Source: Fluviicola sp. (GTDB taxonomy: Bacteria > Bacteroidota > Bacteroidia > Flavobacteriales_D > Crocinitomicaceae). Taken from it: a stretch of 64,000 bases of DNA. Position 1 is the stretch's first letter, and each line of letters begins with the position of its first letter. Below are positions 33,510 to 42,742 of this stretch, in pieces. A model generated the notes under the pieces. It was not told where the DNA came from. It saw only the letters and a program-made list of their open reading frames with translations, and made no database searches. The DNA is taken from assembly GCA_002734085.1 (NCBI GenBank), contig NVXV01000008.1, positions 106,268-170,267 of the forward strand, in the 5' to 3' direction. Position numbers and translations under genes: made by a program.

Positions 33510-34244
33510 TTAGATAGACATGATGTCTTTAAATTTTATTGCTTGTCTTCTAGAGATTTCGATTTCTTCATTTTCTTCTAAAAACACCTTTAATCCACCA
33601 TTAAACCAATTCTCAATTTTGCTAATCCAATGAATATTTATGATGTATTTTCTATTGGCTCTAAAGAAATCATTTTCATCCAATCGCTCTTCAAGAGAAT
33701 TTAAACTTCTTAAAATCATTGGTTTTTTATCTAAAAAATAAACCTTTATGTAGTTGCCATGACTTTCAAAAAACCTAACATCAGATAATTTTGGGAAAAA
33801 ACTTTTTTCTCCGTCCTTAATGAAAATATGGTCATTAATGTTTAATTTCCTATCTTTTCTACTATCAATTACATTTGATTCGAACTCGTCTTCATTTTGA
33901 GTATTGAGTTTGTCTATAGCCTCTTTTAACCGATCGGGATCTACTGGTTTTAATAGATAATCTAAAGCATTTACTTTAAAAGCTTCAATAGCATGCTCGT
34001 CATAAGCTGTAACAAAAATTACTTTTGGAATATCGTCTAACTTCTTTAGCATTTCAAATCCGTCTATCTCGGGCATTTGTATGTCTAAAAAAATTACATC
34101 AGGACTAAGCTTTTTAATTGATTTTATTCCTTCCTTACCGTTAGAAGCTTCACCAATGACTTCGACCTTGTTGGTGTGCTTTTCCAGTAAATGTCTTAAC
34201 TCAGTGCGTGCAAGTCGTTCGTCATCTATAATAAGTGCTTTCAT
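33510..34244 (-). CDS. LytTR-family response regulator
   Basis: Receiver domain (about 1-120) with DDE acidic pocket (IIDDERLA), phospho-acceptor Asp in VIFLDIQMPEIDG (about 54), Thr in FVTAYDEHA and Lys in YLLKPVD, followed by a LytTR DNA-binding domain (about 140-244, IFIKDGEKSFFPKL). I start at ATG 34244, whose ATGA overlaps the kinase stop; an in-frame start at 34280 would lie inside the kinase gene. It is the cognate regulator of the upstream kinase. Confidence 0.94.
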   Translation of the reverse strand: MKALIIDDERLARTELRHLLEKHTNKVEVIGEASNGKEGIKSIKKLSPDVIFLDIQMPEIDGFEMLKKLDDIPKVIFVTAYDEHAIEAFKVNALDYLLKPVDPDRLKEAIDKLNTQNEDEFESNVIDSRKDRKLNINDHIFIKDGEKSFFPKLSDVRFFESHGNYIKVYFLDKKPMILRSLNSLEERLDENDFFRANRKYIINIHWISKIENWFNGGLKVFLEENEEIEISRRQAIKFKDIMSI

Positions 34245-35281
34245 GAAATTTTGTTTTTGAATTGATTCTGATTGATCCATACTTGTGCTATAACTCTGTC
34301 TTTTTCATTTTTAATTGAGAATCCCGCGTTTTCACCATATTGAATCGCTAGTCTGCGTTTGGTATTTATTATACCTATACCATCTATATTGTTAGGTTTA
34401 TACTGTCCGCCTGTATTTGTAACTTCAAGCATTAACTTATCTTCTAGTTTATAAATTCGGATATCAATTAGTCCACCAGTTGTACTTTTTGAAATACCGT
34501 GTTTTATTCCATTCTCAGCCATCGTTTGAATAAGAAAAGGCGGAATTTCAATGTTATTGTTTACCTCTACATCAACTTTATATGTTAGTCGTTCTTCAAA
34601 ACGTATTTTCTCAAGTCTCAAATACTCTTTAACCAGATTAACCTCCTCAATTACCGATACTTGTGACTTCTTCCCCATCTGAAGTGAGTTCCTTAATAAA
34701 TTTGAGAGCGTGGTAATAGCTGATTTTGCCGTAGCTGGATCAATCTCTATCAAGGCACGAATACTGTTCAATGAGTTGAATAAGAAGTGTGGGTTCAATT
34801 GATCACGCAGTGTTTTTAATTCAATTTCATGGTGACTAGCCTCAAGCATCAGGTTTTTAAGTTCTTGCTTCCTTGATTTTCTGAGTAAATGATAGGTTAG
34901 GTAAACAGCTGACCACATTACGAAAAAAATGGTATAGAGCAAAGATTGAATTATAAATTGGATTAAAGGAATAAATGACTCTCCATATACTATGATATTC
35001 GAAAGGTTTATAAGTAATACTAAAAATAACGAAGCTGCTAAGTTTAATAACAAAACTCTTGGGATGAGTGGAGTTAATTTTAAGTTTACCCAGTTCAACT
35101 TTACTAGAACATATCGCATGCCGTGGGTTACAAGAATTAAAAAGATATAAAGCTCAAAAAGTTTATATGGAGTATTTCCTTTAAGCTCATCCTGCAAATA
35201 GCTTGTGATTGCAATCATAGAACAAAACAAACCCCAACCAACAAGTTGAACAATCCAGTAAATTGCAGAAGCTCTATACAT
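34241..35281 (-). CDS. LytS-like sensor histidine kinase
   Basis: A 346-residue kinase with about four N-terminal membrane segments (12-30, 41-57, 76-96, 105-133) and no large periplasmic domain. The His_kinase motif DQLNPHFLFNSLNSIRALI carries the phosphorylated His165. The ATPase part has the N-box QTMAENGIKHGIS and GGxGLxNxxxRL-like GIGIINTKRRLAIQYG. It overlaps the response regulator by four bases. A -7 box ends four bases before its ATG, so its mRNA may lack a leader. Confidence 0.93.
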   Translation of the reverse strand: MYRASAIYWIVQLVGWGLFCSMIAITSYLQDELKGNTPYKLFELYIFLILVTHGMRYVLVKLNWVNLKLTPLIPRVLLLNLAASLFLVLLINLSNIIVYGESFIPLIQFIIQSLLYTIFFVMWSAVYLTYHLLRKSRKQELKNLMLEASHHEIELKTLRDQLNPHFLFNSLNSIRALIEIDPATAKSAITTLSNLLRNSLQMGKKSQVSVIEEVNLVKEYLRLEKIRFEERLTYKVDVEVNNNIEIPPFLIQTMAENGIKHGISKSTTGGLIDIRIYKLEDKLMLEVTNTGGQYKPNNIDGIGIINTKRRLAIQYGENAGFSIKNEKDRVIAQVWINQNQFKNKIS

Positions 35282-35285
35282 GACA

Positions 35286-35293
35286 CAAAAATA
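35286..35293 (-). promoter_or_regulatory. Predicted -7 box of the kinase-regulator operon
   Basis: Minus-strand TATTTTTG, then TGTC, then the ATG at 35281. Transcription would begin at or next to the start codon. Confidence 0.5.
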
Positions 35294-35488
35294 GTTTTTT
35301 TGTGATGTATAGCTAAATTAAAAAGATGAACGGTTGTTTTATCATCGTAAATGGGTGTATTTTTATTTCTAGTTTTTTTTACCTCAACCGAAAAATAGTT
35401 TCAATTTAATCAACTAAATTTAAAAGAATATAATAAAAGAGGTGTACAACCAATTTTTTTGAAGGCTTAAAATAATATATCGTTTTCC

Positions 35489-35519
35489 TTTGTATTTAAT
35501 ACCATGGTAAGTATATTTG
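35489..35519 (+). promoter_or_regulatory. Promoter of the MarR gene with palindrome in the spacer
   Basis: TTTG (35489-35492), exactly 19 bases, TATATTTG (35512-35519): a full match to the Bacteroidetes promoter. The 10-base palindrome TACCATGGTA (35500-35509) sits in the spacer, a likely operator. The ATG follows four bases after the -7 box. Confidence 0.75.
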
Positions 35520-35523
35520 CCGA

Positions 35524-35967
35524 ATGAAAATTGAAGAAGTAATAAAAGCTAAGTTTAAAGGTGAGCACCATAAAGCAGTTGTTAATATCCGTTACACTTC
35601 AAACTGGATAGGTGCATATCACAATAAACAACTGGCCGAATTTGACCTTTCATTACCACAATTTAATATACTGCGAATACTTAGAGGAGCAAACGAGCCA
35701 TTAAGTATTAAGATTGTAAAACAACGGATGTTGGAAAAGTCGCCAAACACAACTAGATTGATCGATAAATTAATTTCCAAAGAAATGGTTAAAAGGTCTA
35801 GATGTGATGATGACAGAAGGGTTGTTCATATTGAAATCACTAAAAAAGGATTAAGCATCTTAAGTGAGATAGATGAAGTATTTGATGATATGAGTTTAGC
35901 AGAAAATCTAACAAATGACGAAGCTTCATTGTTGAATGTTTTACTTAATAAGCTCAGAGGGAAGTAA
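35524..35967 (+). CDS. MarR family transcriptional regulator
   Basis: A 147-residue winged-helix dimeric regulator. The recognition part reads PLSIKIVKQRMLEKSPNTTRLIDKL, and the wing RSRCDDDRRVVHIEITKKG (DxRxxxxxLTxxG-type signature). N-terminal helix begins KAKFKGEHHKAV. MarR proteins usually repress themselves and a neighbour; the palindrome in its own promoter fits this. It is followed by the broken TonB-type receptor gene. Confidence 0.92.
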   Translation: MKIEEVIKAKFKGEHHKAVVNIRYTSNWIGAYHNKQLAEFDLSLPQFNILRILRGANEPLSIKIVKQRMLEKSPNTTRLIDKLISKEMVKRSRCDDDRRVVHIEITKKGLSILSEIDEVFDDMSLAENLTNDEASLLNVLLNKLRGK

Positions 35968-36037
35968 ATTAACTGTCGTGTTTACCCTAAAATTATGTTA
36001 AACCACTTTCTTTTCAATCTAAGTCTTATATAAACTC

Positions 36038-36045
36038 TATTTTTG
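36038..36045 (+). promoter_or_regulatory. Predicted -7 box for the 36063 receptor gene
   Basis: TATTTTTG overlaps an in-frame GTG at 36045, which therefore cannot be the start; the ATG at 36063 is 17 bases downstream. Confidence 0.5.
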
Positions 36046-36062
36046 TGCTTTATTATAATCTT

Positions 36063-38093
36063 ATGAGAATATTTCTTCTAGTCTTGATGACATCTTTAAT
36101 CGGAACTTCTTTTTCTCAAGGAATACTCGAAGTTCGTGTCATGGATGAAAAAGATAATCCTATTGAATATGCAAATGTTCGATTGTTGGATAAATCAGAT
36201 TCATCTGTTGTCATAGGTGGGTATACATTGTCAAGTGGAAGAGTAACGATTGAATCTATTCCTTATGGTGACTTTATTGGAGAAATTACTTTTTTCGGAT
36301 ACCAAAATTATTACATTAATAATATATCTTTTTCAAAATCAGACAAAAAAATTAATTTGAATGAGATTCAGATGTCAAAACTAAAGAATCAAAACTTTGA
36401 GGAGGTAGTCATTGAAGGTAAAACACCCCTGATGGAATCGAGCATAGATAAGCGAACTTATAATGTTGGCGAAGATATGACAACTATGGGGGGGGGATTA
36501 ACGGAGTTGTTGAATAATATTCCTTCTGTTGAAGTAGATAACGATGGTAATGTTTCTCTTCGTGGAAATGGGAGTGTCACGATATTAATAGATGGCCGTC
36601 CCAGCGCAATGTCCAGTGGAGACGGAGCCTTAGAAGGAATTCCTGCAAGTGCCATTGAGCGCATTGAATTAGTAACCAATCCCTCGGCAAAATACGATCC
36701 AGACGGGACTGCTGGAATCATAAATATTGTATTAAAAAAGAAGAAACTTCGCGGTATTAATTTGAATGTTGATTTAACTGCAGCATCTGAAAAGTTATTT
36801 GGAGGAAATGTAGGTTTCAATGCACGTACGGAAAAAGTTAATTTTTATGCAAATTACTCTTTTCGTTATAGAGAAGGATATAGAAATAACTTCAATGAGC
36901 GTACAAGCTTGATAAATGATACCACGGTTTTTTTAGAACAAAATCGTTTAGGTACTGATTTTAGAAGGTCTCACACTGTGAAAGTCGGGTCTGATTTTTT
37001 TATCTCAGATCGTCAAGTTATTGGCATATCGGCTAGTGGAACATATAACGATAGAATTCGAAGAGGAGACCAGGTCAATTACGAGAGTTTTAACGGCGAT
37101 CTAAATAAATATTGGGAGCGAGATATGTATGACCCGAGAAACAGACAATCAATTGACTTGAATGCGGATTATAAGTTAGATTTTAAAGAGGAAAAAGGAA
37201 ACCTTATTATTGCTTTTACTCAGTCGATCGGTGATGAACTATCTATTGGAGAGTTTGAAGAATATTATTACAACCCAGATGGAACTCCTTTAGACAATCC
37301 CTATCAATTCCAAAATCAAGAAAGGACGGAATATGAAAATACCTTCACAGCAAGTGCTGATTTGATTAGAAATGTTAGTGATAAGATCCGTATAGATGCA
37401 GGCTTAAAAGCTATCATTAGTGAGGATATAGAATCAAATTACTTGGAATACTACGATTCAATTTCAGATATGATTGTTCCCGACCCAAATGTAAATAACG
37501 AACTTTCATTTACTCAGGAAATTTATTCAGCTTATGGTATTTTCGGACACCAATTGGCAGATCGATTTAAATATCAAGTAGGAGTGAGGTTAGAGCAGGC
37601 TTTCTCTGAACCTCGATTGATAAATACGAACGAAAGCTTCGAAAACAATTACTTCAGCCTTTTCCCTTCGGCACATGTTGTATATGGGGACAAAAAAATG
37701 GGGGAAATCTTCTTGAGCTACAGTAGAAGAATTAATCGTCCTCGGGCACACGAATTGAATCCTTTTCCAACATATAGTGACCCTCTGAATTTGAGACAAG
37801 GTAATCCTGCTTTAAGTCCCGAATACATTAATTCTTATGAATTGGGATATGAAAAGATTTGGCCGAAACTTTCTCTAACGAGTTCTATTTACTTTAAAGA
37901 AACAGTAGATCGCATTCAAAGAATTAGACAGTTTTATGATGATGGACGAAGTGTTACAACTTATGCAAATGTTGATGAAAGCTATGATCTTGGAGTAGAA
38001 TTAATAGGAACATATTCACCATTTGACTGGTGGAAGAATATGATCTCTATAAATGCTTTTGAGAGCAGACTCGCTGCAAATATTAATGAGTAG
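36063..38093 (+). pseudogene. TonB-type outer membrane receptor, truncated (main part)
   Basis: Signal peptide (MRIFLLVLMTSLIGTSFS), a CarboxypepD_reg-like domain (about 20-105), a plug domain (EVVIEGKTPL ... GNGSVTILIDGRPSAMSSG) and an outer-membrane beta-barrel of the OMP_b-brl_3 type. The frame meets a TAG stop at 38091-38093, about 130 residues before the expected C-terminus. The rest follows at 38147-38479 in another frame. A nonsense codon plus a frameshift separate them, so the barrel would lack its last strands. A run of nine G's is at 36488-36496. Substrate unknown. Confidence 0.8.
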
Positions 38094-38146
38094 ACCTTCG
38101 AAATAGAGGGGTAAGTTGGAACGCGAAATGGAATAGCACATTTTAT

Positions 38147-38479
38147 ATGTTTAAGAAAACTACTACAATCCAAATAAATGCGCAGTATATTGCTCCTCGG
38201 TACACTGTGCAAGGTGTTTATCAAAGAAACCCTGGAATTGATATAGGGTTTAATCGCTTACTACTGGATAAAAAACTTTCATTGGGAATTCGTTTAACAG
38301 ATATATTTGATCAAAAAGGTTTTTACTTTGAGATTAATAATGAAAATGTTCGACAAGAAACGAGGTATAAATGGACTACACGACGACTATATTTTACTAT
38401 ATCTTACAAATTCGGAAATATAGGTGTTGATAAAGATAAGGTAGAGCAACTTAAAAATGAGCAAGGAGGAGACGATTAA
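38147..38479 (+). pseudogene. C-terminal barrel fragment of the broken TonB-type receptor
   Basis: This 110-residue frame reads as the end of an outer-membrane barrel (FKKTTTIQINAQYIAPRYTV ... ITISYKFG-like RRLYFTISYKFG). The reading frame is open back to 38090. Adding one G in the G-run at 38108-38111 would rejoin it to the upstream frame after the T-F-E-I-E-G codons (38094-38111), leaving only the TAG at 38091. It has no signal peptide and is unlikely to function alone. Confidence 0.75.
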
Positions 38480-38534
38480 GTTCGTTTTATAGTTAATAAT
38501 TGTATCTGGTAGTTTTCTTAGAATTTATTTCTGT

Positions 38535-38542
38535 TATTTTTG
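38535..38542 (+). promoter_or_regulatory. Predicted -7 box for the 38561 dehydrogenase gene
   Basis: TATTTTTG (TAnnTTTG), 18 bases before ATG 38561; it also rules out use of a TTG at 38549 as a leadered start. Confidence 0.5.
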
Positions 38543-38560
38543 TGAAAATTGATTTTCGAT

Positions 38561-39778
38561 ATGGCTGCAAAAATTGGTCTCATTAAAGAAGGAAAAACTC
38601 CACCAGATAAACGTGTTCCGCTTACTCCAAATCAATGTGCAAGGTTGATTGAAGAATATCCGAACATTGAACTCGTTGTTCAAAAAAGTTCAATTCGTGC
38701 GTTTAAAGATGAAGAATACTCAAAGCTGGGAATAAAAATTGTTGATTCAGTTGATGATTGTGATATTATTATGGGAGTAAAAGAGGTGAATATCTCTGAT
38801 TTAGTTCCTGAAAAGCATTTTTTCTTTTTCTCTCATACCTTAAAAAAGCAACCTTATAACCGTGACCTATTAAAAGCTATTATTGACAATAAAATTAAAC
38901 TTACAGATTACGAAGCATTGACTAAACCAAATGGATTGCGTTTAGTTGGTTTTGGGCGATATGCTGGTATTGTAGGTTGCTATAATGGACTTAGAACGTA
39001 TGGTTTGAAACATGAATTGTATGATCTTAAACCAGCACACGAATGTGAGGATCGTAAAGAAATGGAAGGAGAGTTGTCTAAAGTAAACCTTCCAAAAGAT
39101 ACAAAAATTGCATTGACTGGATTTGGTCGTGTTGGGTATGGTGCTCGTGAAATAATGGATTTATTACCCATTAAGGAGGTCGATCCTGAAGAATACCTTT
39201 CCGAATCCTTTGATTGTCCAGTTTTCACGCATTTGAACGTTGATGACTATAATAAGAGAGTAGATAGCCAACCGTTTGATAAAGATGCCTTTTACAAAAG
39301 TGGAGAAGGGCATGTTTCAACTTTTCCAAATTACCTACCAGAAACAGACTTGTATATCGCTTGTCACTTCTGGAAAAAAGGCTCGCCTTTTATTTATACT
39401 AGAGAGGATCTGAAAAACAGCAACGTTCGATTATCTGTTGTCGCTGATATCTCTTGTGATATTGACGGCCCTGTTGCATCTACACTTAGACCAAGTACCA
39501 TTGCAGATCCAATTTACGGTTATGCCCCCAACGAGGAAAAGGAGGTAGATTTTAAATCAAAAAAAGCAATTGCTGTTATGGCTGTAGATAACTTACCTTG
39601 TGAGCTGCCTAAAGATGCATCAGAAGACTTCGGCAGTGAGTTAATAAAACACGTGTTTCCAGCTTTATTTAAAGACGATCCTACGGACATCATAGCTCGT
39701 GCAAGTGAAACAACTAAAGAAGGAAAATTGTCTAAATATTTCATGTATTTAAAAGATTATTTGGCGGGTAAAGAATAA
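38561..39778 (+). CDS. Saccharopine dehydrogenase/alanine dehydrogenase-like NAD(P)-dependent oxidoreductase
   Basis: A 405-residue Rossmann enzyme of the AlaDH/PNT superfamily. The N-terminal domain (IGLIKEGKTPPDKRVPLTP) carries the conserved ERRVPLTP-like substrate segment. The NAD-binding GFGRVGYGA loop is around residue 190. The length and substrate segment resemble the lysine-forming saccharopine dehydrogenases and LKR domains. Which amino acid it uses cannot be read; lysine metabolism is a guess. It stands alone with its own -7 box. Confidence 0.75.
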   Translation: MAAKIGLIKEGKTPPDKRVPLTPNQCARLIEEYPNIELVVQKSSIRAFKDEEYSKLGIKIVDSVDDCDIIMGVKEVNISDLVPEKHFFFFSHTLKKQPYNRDLLKAIIDNKIKLTDYEALTKPNGLRLVGFGRYAGIVGCYNGLRTYGLKHELYDLKPAHECEDRKEMEGELSKVNLPKDTKIALTGFGRVGYGAREIMDLLPIKEVDPEEYLSESFDCPVFTHLNVDDYNKRVDSQPFDKDAFYKSGEGHVSTFPNYLPETDLYIACHFWKKGSPFIYTREDLKNSNVRLSVVADISCDIDGPVASTLRPSTIADPIYGYAPNEEKEVDFKSKKAIAVMAVDNLPCELPKDASEDFGSELIKHVFPALFKDDPTDIIARASETTKEGKLSKYFMYLKDYLAGKE

Positions 39779-39860
39779 GTTTAGTTCAATTTTAATTTTG
39801 TTCGTCAACTATTAATAATTCGAGAGCTGAACTCATTTCTTTTCATTACTTTTATGGTAT

Positions 39861-41945
39861 ATGACCAATTACTTTAGTGACATACCCCTTTGGAGCCTCA
39901 TTTTCTGGGGGATATTCACACTTTTAATTTCAATCTATTATTATCGTCCGAAAAAATGGTTGAAAGAACTGTCTAATACAAAAAGGTGGGTTCTAACCAC
40001 GTTTCGTTTTCTGGGCTTATTTGTTTTGGGAATTCTTTTGATAGGAATTCTTATTAAATCAACCACTCTAGAAACAGACCGTCCTTCAATAATAACGATC
40101 TACGATAATTCCAACTCAATGCTTAATTACAAAGATAGTCTCTCTGTGGAGGATCGTGCTTTAGCGTTTTCAAATGAGTTAGAATCAAAGTTTAATGAAA
40201 AGTATAATATTTTAAATTATACTTTAGATGATGTTGTTAAAAACACTGATTCATTGAATTTTAATAATGAAAAAACAAATTTATCTGATGCCATAAACAA
40301 GGTTTACAATAATTATTACGGAAGAAATATAGGTGCACTAATATTACTGTCTGATGGAAATTATAACCGTGGAATGAGTCCTGTTTTTATCACTGAAAAG
40401 TTTAAGAACATTCCAATATTCTCACTAGGTGTGGGAGATACAATTCAAAAAGTCGATCATCTGGTGGGTAGTTTAGTTGGTAATGAAATTGCTTTTTTAA
40501 ACAATCAATTCCCAATTGAAGTAACTATAGAGGGTAATCTTTCCAACAAAAAATCTTTTAGTATATCACTTTTTGATAATGGTGAAAAAATTAAAACAGA
40601 CCGTTTAGAACATCAGGATTCAGACTATAGCTTGCTTAAAACAAAATTCTTGGTAGACGCCAAAACTACTGGTGTTCATCATTATGTTGTAAAAATAGAA
40701 ACGATTGAAGGTGAAAGCAATATACAGAATAATGAGAGGTCAATTTATGTTGAAGTTTTAGACGATAGAAGCAATGTACTCTTATTGGCTGAAGGACTCC
40801 ACCCAGATATTGGAGCAATAAAAAATGCATTGAATCAAGAACAAAATATAGAAGTTACCACCTTTTTAATCAAAGATATCCCGAATGATTTGTCTAACTT
40901 CGATTTGATAATCTGGCATAGTCCTGGAGTAAGCAGAAACAACGAAGTTTTTAATCGACTTTTAAATTTAAACAAACCTTTCTGGTATATTATTGGTTCA
41001 AGAACAAAACAGTCTGTAATAGAACAGTTGGGAATTGCTTCTAACGTTCAAACTACTGGACAGTCCGATAAAGTAGGTGTAGCTTATAATGAGTTTTTCA
41101 AACCATTTGAATTGAGTAAAGAAACTAGAAGTAACTTTGCCATTTTCCCACCTCTAACAATCAATTATGGGAAAATTCAGGTGAATAACTCATCAAATAT
41201 TCTTGGTTACCAAAAAGTAGGAGCAATAACTAAAAAAGATCCCCTCTATTATTTTGGAAAAAAAGGTTCGCAGAAATTTGGTGTCACTTATGGAACGGGA
41301 CTTTGGAGTTGGAAATTGGCTGATTATCAAAAAAATTCCAATAATATTGCGTTCAATGAGGTTATATCAAAGACAATACAGTATCTCATTATTAAAGAAA
41401 ATACTTCTAGATTAAGAATAAAACTACCAACTCTCTTTAATGCCGATGAAAATATTATTGTGAATGCGACTTTTTACAATAAGAGTTATCAACCGATTAC
41501 AACTCCATCTATTTCATTCGAAATTATAAATGAAAATAATGATAAAATTGATTACTCATTTTTATCGGGAGATGGAGGTTACTCATTGGATTTAGGTAGA
41601 CTTCAGCCTGGGAAATACAAGTGGATAGCTAAATGTGAATTCAATGGTGAGTCGTTTAAAAAAGAGGGAGATTTTGTAGTTAAAAAGTTAGAATTAGAAT
41701 CTGTTGAAACAAAGGCTAATCATTCACTTCTTAATCAAATTGCTGAAAACAATAACGGTTCATTTTATCTTTTAGAGAATTACGCATCATTAATCAATGA
41801 TTTAAATAGTAGTAATGACATAGTTCCTGTTAGTTATGAAACGAGTAGTTACAAAAAGCTGATCGACTATTTTTGGTGGTTTGTTTTAATTGTAGCATTG
41901 TTTAGTCTGGAATGGTTTTTAAGAAGGTACAATGGAGGATATTAA
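39861..41945 (+). CDS. VWA-domain membrane protein
   Basis: A 694-residue inner-membrane protein with two N-terminal membrane segments (about 10-27, 46-66) and one at the C-terminus (about 671-688). The von Willebrand A domain starts at TIYDNSNSM (MIDAS DxSxS), with the Thr in KTNLSDAI and a third-site LLSDGN. It continues with an Ig-like and a flavodoxin-like region (VLLLAEGLHPDIGAIKN). Such proteins occur in Bacteroidetes with aerotolerance operons, but no bat-like neighbour is present. Function unknown. Confidence 0.8.
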   Translation: MTNYFSDIPLWSLIFWGIFTLLISIYYYRPKKWLKELSNTKRWVLTTFRFLGLFVLGILLIGILIKSTTLETDRPSIITIYDNSNSMLNYKDSLSVEDRALAFSNELESKFNEKYNILNYTLDDVVKNTDSLNFNNEKTNLSDAINKVYNNYYGRNIGALILLSDGNYNRGMSPVFITEKFKNIPIFSLGVGDTIQKVDHLVGSLVGNEIAFLNNQFPIEVTIEGNLSNKKSFSISLFDNGEKIKTDRLEHQDSDYSLLKTKFLVDAKTTGVHHYVVKIETIEGESNIQNNERSIYVEVLDDRSNVLLLAEGLHPDIGAIKNALNQEQNIEVTTFLIKDIPNDLSNFDLIIWHSPGVSRNNEVFNRLLNLNKPFWYIIGSRTKQSVIEQLGIASNVQTTGQSDKVGVAYNEFFKPFELSKETRSNFAIFPPLTINYGKIQVNNSSNILGYQKVGAITKKDPLYYFGKKGSQKFGVTYGTGLWSWKLADYQKNSNNIAFNEVISKTIQYLIIKENTSRLRIKLPTLFNADENIIVNATFYNKSYQPITTPSISFEIINENNDKIDYSFLSGDGGYSLDLGRLQPGKYKWIAKCEFNGESFKKEGDFVVKKLELESVETKANHSLLNQIAENNNGSFYLLENYASLINDLNSSNDIVPVSYETSSYKKLIDYFWWFVLIVALFSLEWFLRRYNGGY

Positions 41946-41956
41946 ATTAATTTTGA

Positions 41957-42664
41957 ATGTTTAAAAATATTACTACTGAACTAGAGTCGTATTCTGAGCC
42001 TGAGAGAGTAGAGAAGTTAAAAAAATACTTACAAGTTTTCCCCGGAGGATATGGTGAAGGAGATGAGTTTATTGGAGTTCGAAATCCCAATCTAAGGACT
42101 GTATCTAAAAAATACTATAAACCGATTACTCTTAACGACTTAAGCAAGTTACTCAGTTCGAATATTCATGAGTACAGACTAACTGGTGTTTTTATCCTTG
42201 TATTAAAGTTTGAAAAAGAGAAGTCAGAATCGATACGTAAAGAATTAGTAGATTTTTATGTAGATCACTTGGAGTTTATGAATAACTGGGACTTAATCGA
42301 CTCTTCGGCGCATAAAATTCTTGGGGTTTACTTATTAGACAAGGATACTAAAATGCTTTATGACTTTGCTTATTCTGATAACCTGTGGTTACAGAGAGTA
42401 AGTATTATCTCAACTTTCCACTTTATTAGAAACCTCCAGTTTAAAGATACATTCGAAATATCGAAAATTTTACTCCACCATGAACATGATTTAATTCACA
42501 AAGCAGTTGGTTGGATGATTCGTGAAGTCGGGAATCGAGATTTTGATAAAGCATTTGAATTTGTGAAATATCATTATGCTGATATGCCAAGAACAATGCT
42601 AAGATACGCCATCGAAAAGTATCCAGAGAAAACAAGGCAGGATTTCTTAAAAGGCCGAATTTAA
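41957..42664 (+). CDS. DNA alkylation repair protein (AlkD-like glycosylase)
   Basis: A HEAT-repeat DNA glycosylase that excises N3- and N7-alkylpurines. Signature FPGGYGEGDEFIGVRNPNLR (N-terminal) matches AlkD, and NNWDLIDSSA carries the conserved Trp-Asp pair, with GWMIREVGNRD near the C-terminus. Length 235 residues is standard. It lies 11 bases after the VWA gene and may be co-transcribed. Confidence 0.93.
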   Translation: MFKNITTELESYSEPERVEKLKKYLQVFPGGYGEGDEFIGVRNPNLRTVSKKYYKPITLNDLSKLLSSNIHEYRLTGVFILVLKFEKEKSESIRKELVDFYVDHLEFMNNWDLIDSSAHKILGVYLLDKDTKMLYDFAYSDNLWLQRVSIISTFHFIRNLQFKDTFEISKILLHHEHDLIHKAVGWMIREVGNRDFDKAFEFVKYHYADMPRTMLRYAIEKYPEKTRQDFLKGRI

Positions 42665-42730
42665 TACCATTTTCGCATCGTCATAGAGAAACATTTAACA
42701 TTTAATTGAACATATTTTTCAATTTGGTGT

Positions 42731-42738
42731 TATTTTTG
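42731..42738 (+). promoter_or_regulatory. Predicted -7 box of the TonB receptor-DUF4249 operon
   Basis: TATTTTTG ends four bases before the receptor ATG at 42743; TTG at 42706-42708 could be the -33 with a 22-base spacer. The mRNA may start at the ATG. Confidence 0.5.
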
Positions 42739-42742
42739 TCTC

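Noticed and set aside
39647..39658. AAACACGTGTTT palindrome, parS-like
   Set aside because: It lies inside the dehydrogenase gene and does not match the canonical parS core with TT-CACGTG-AA, so it is more likely chance.
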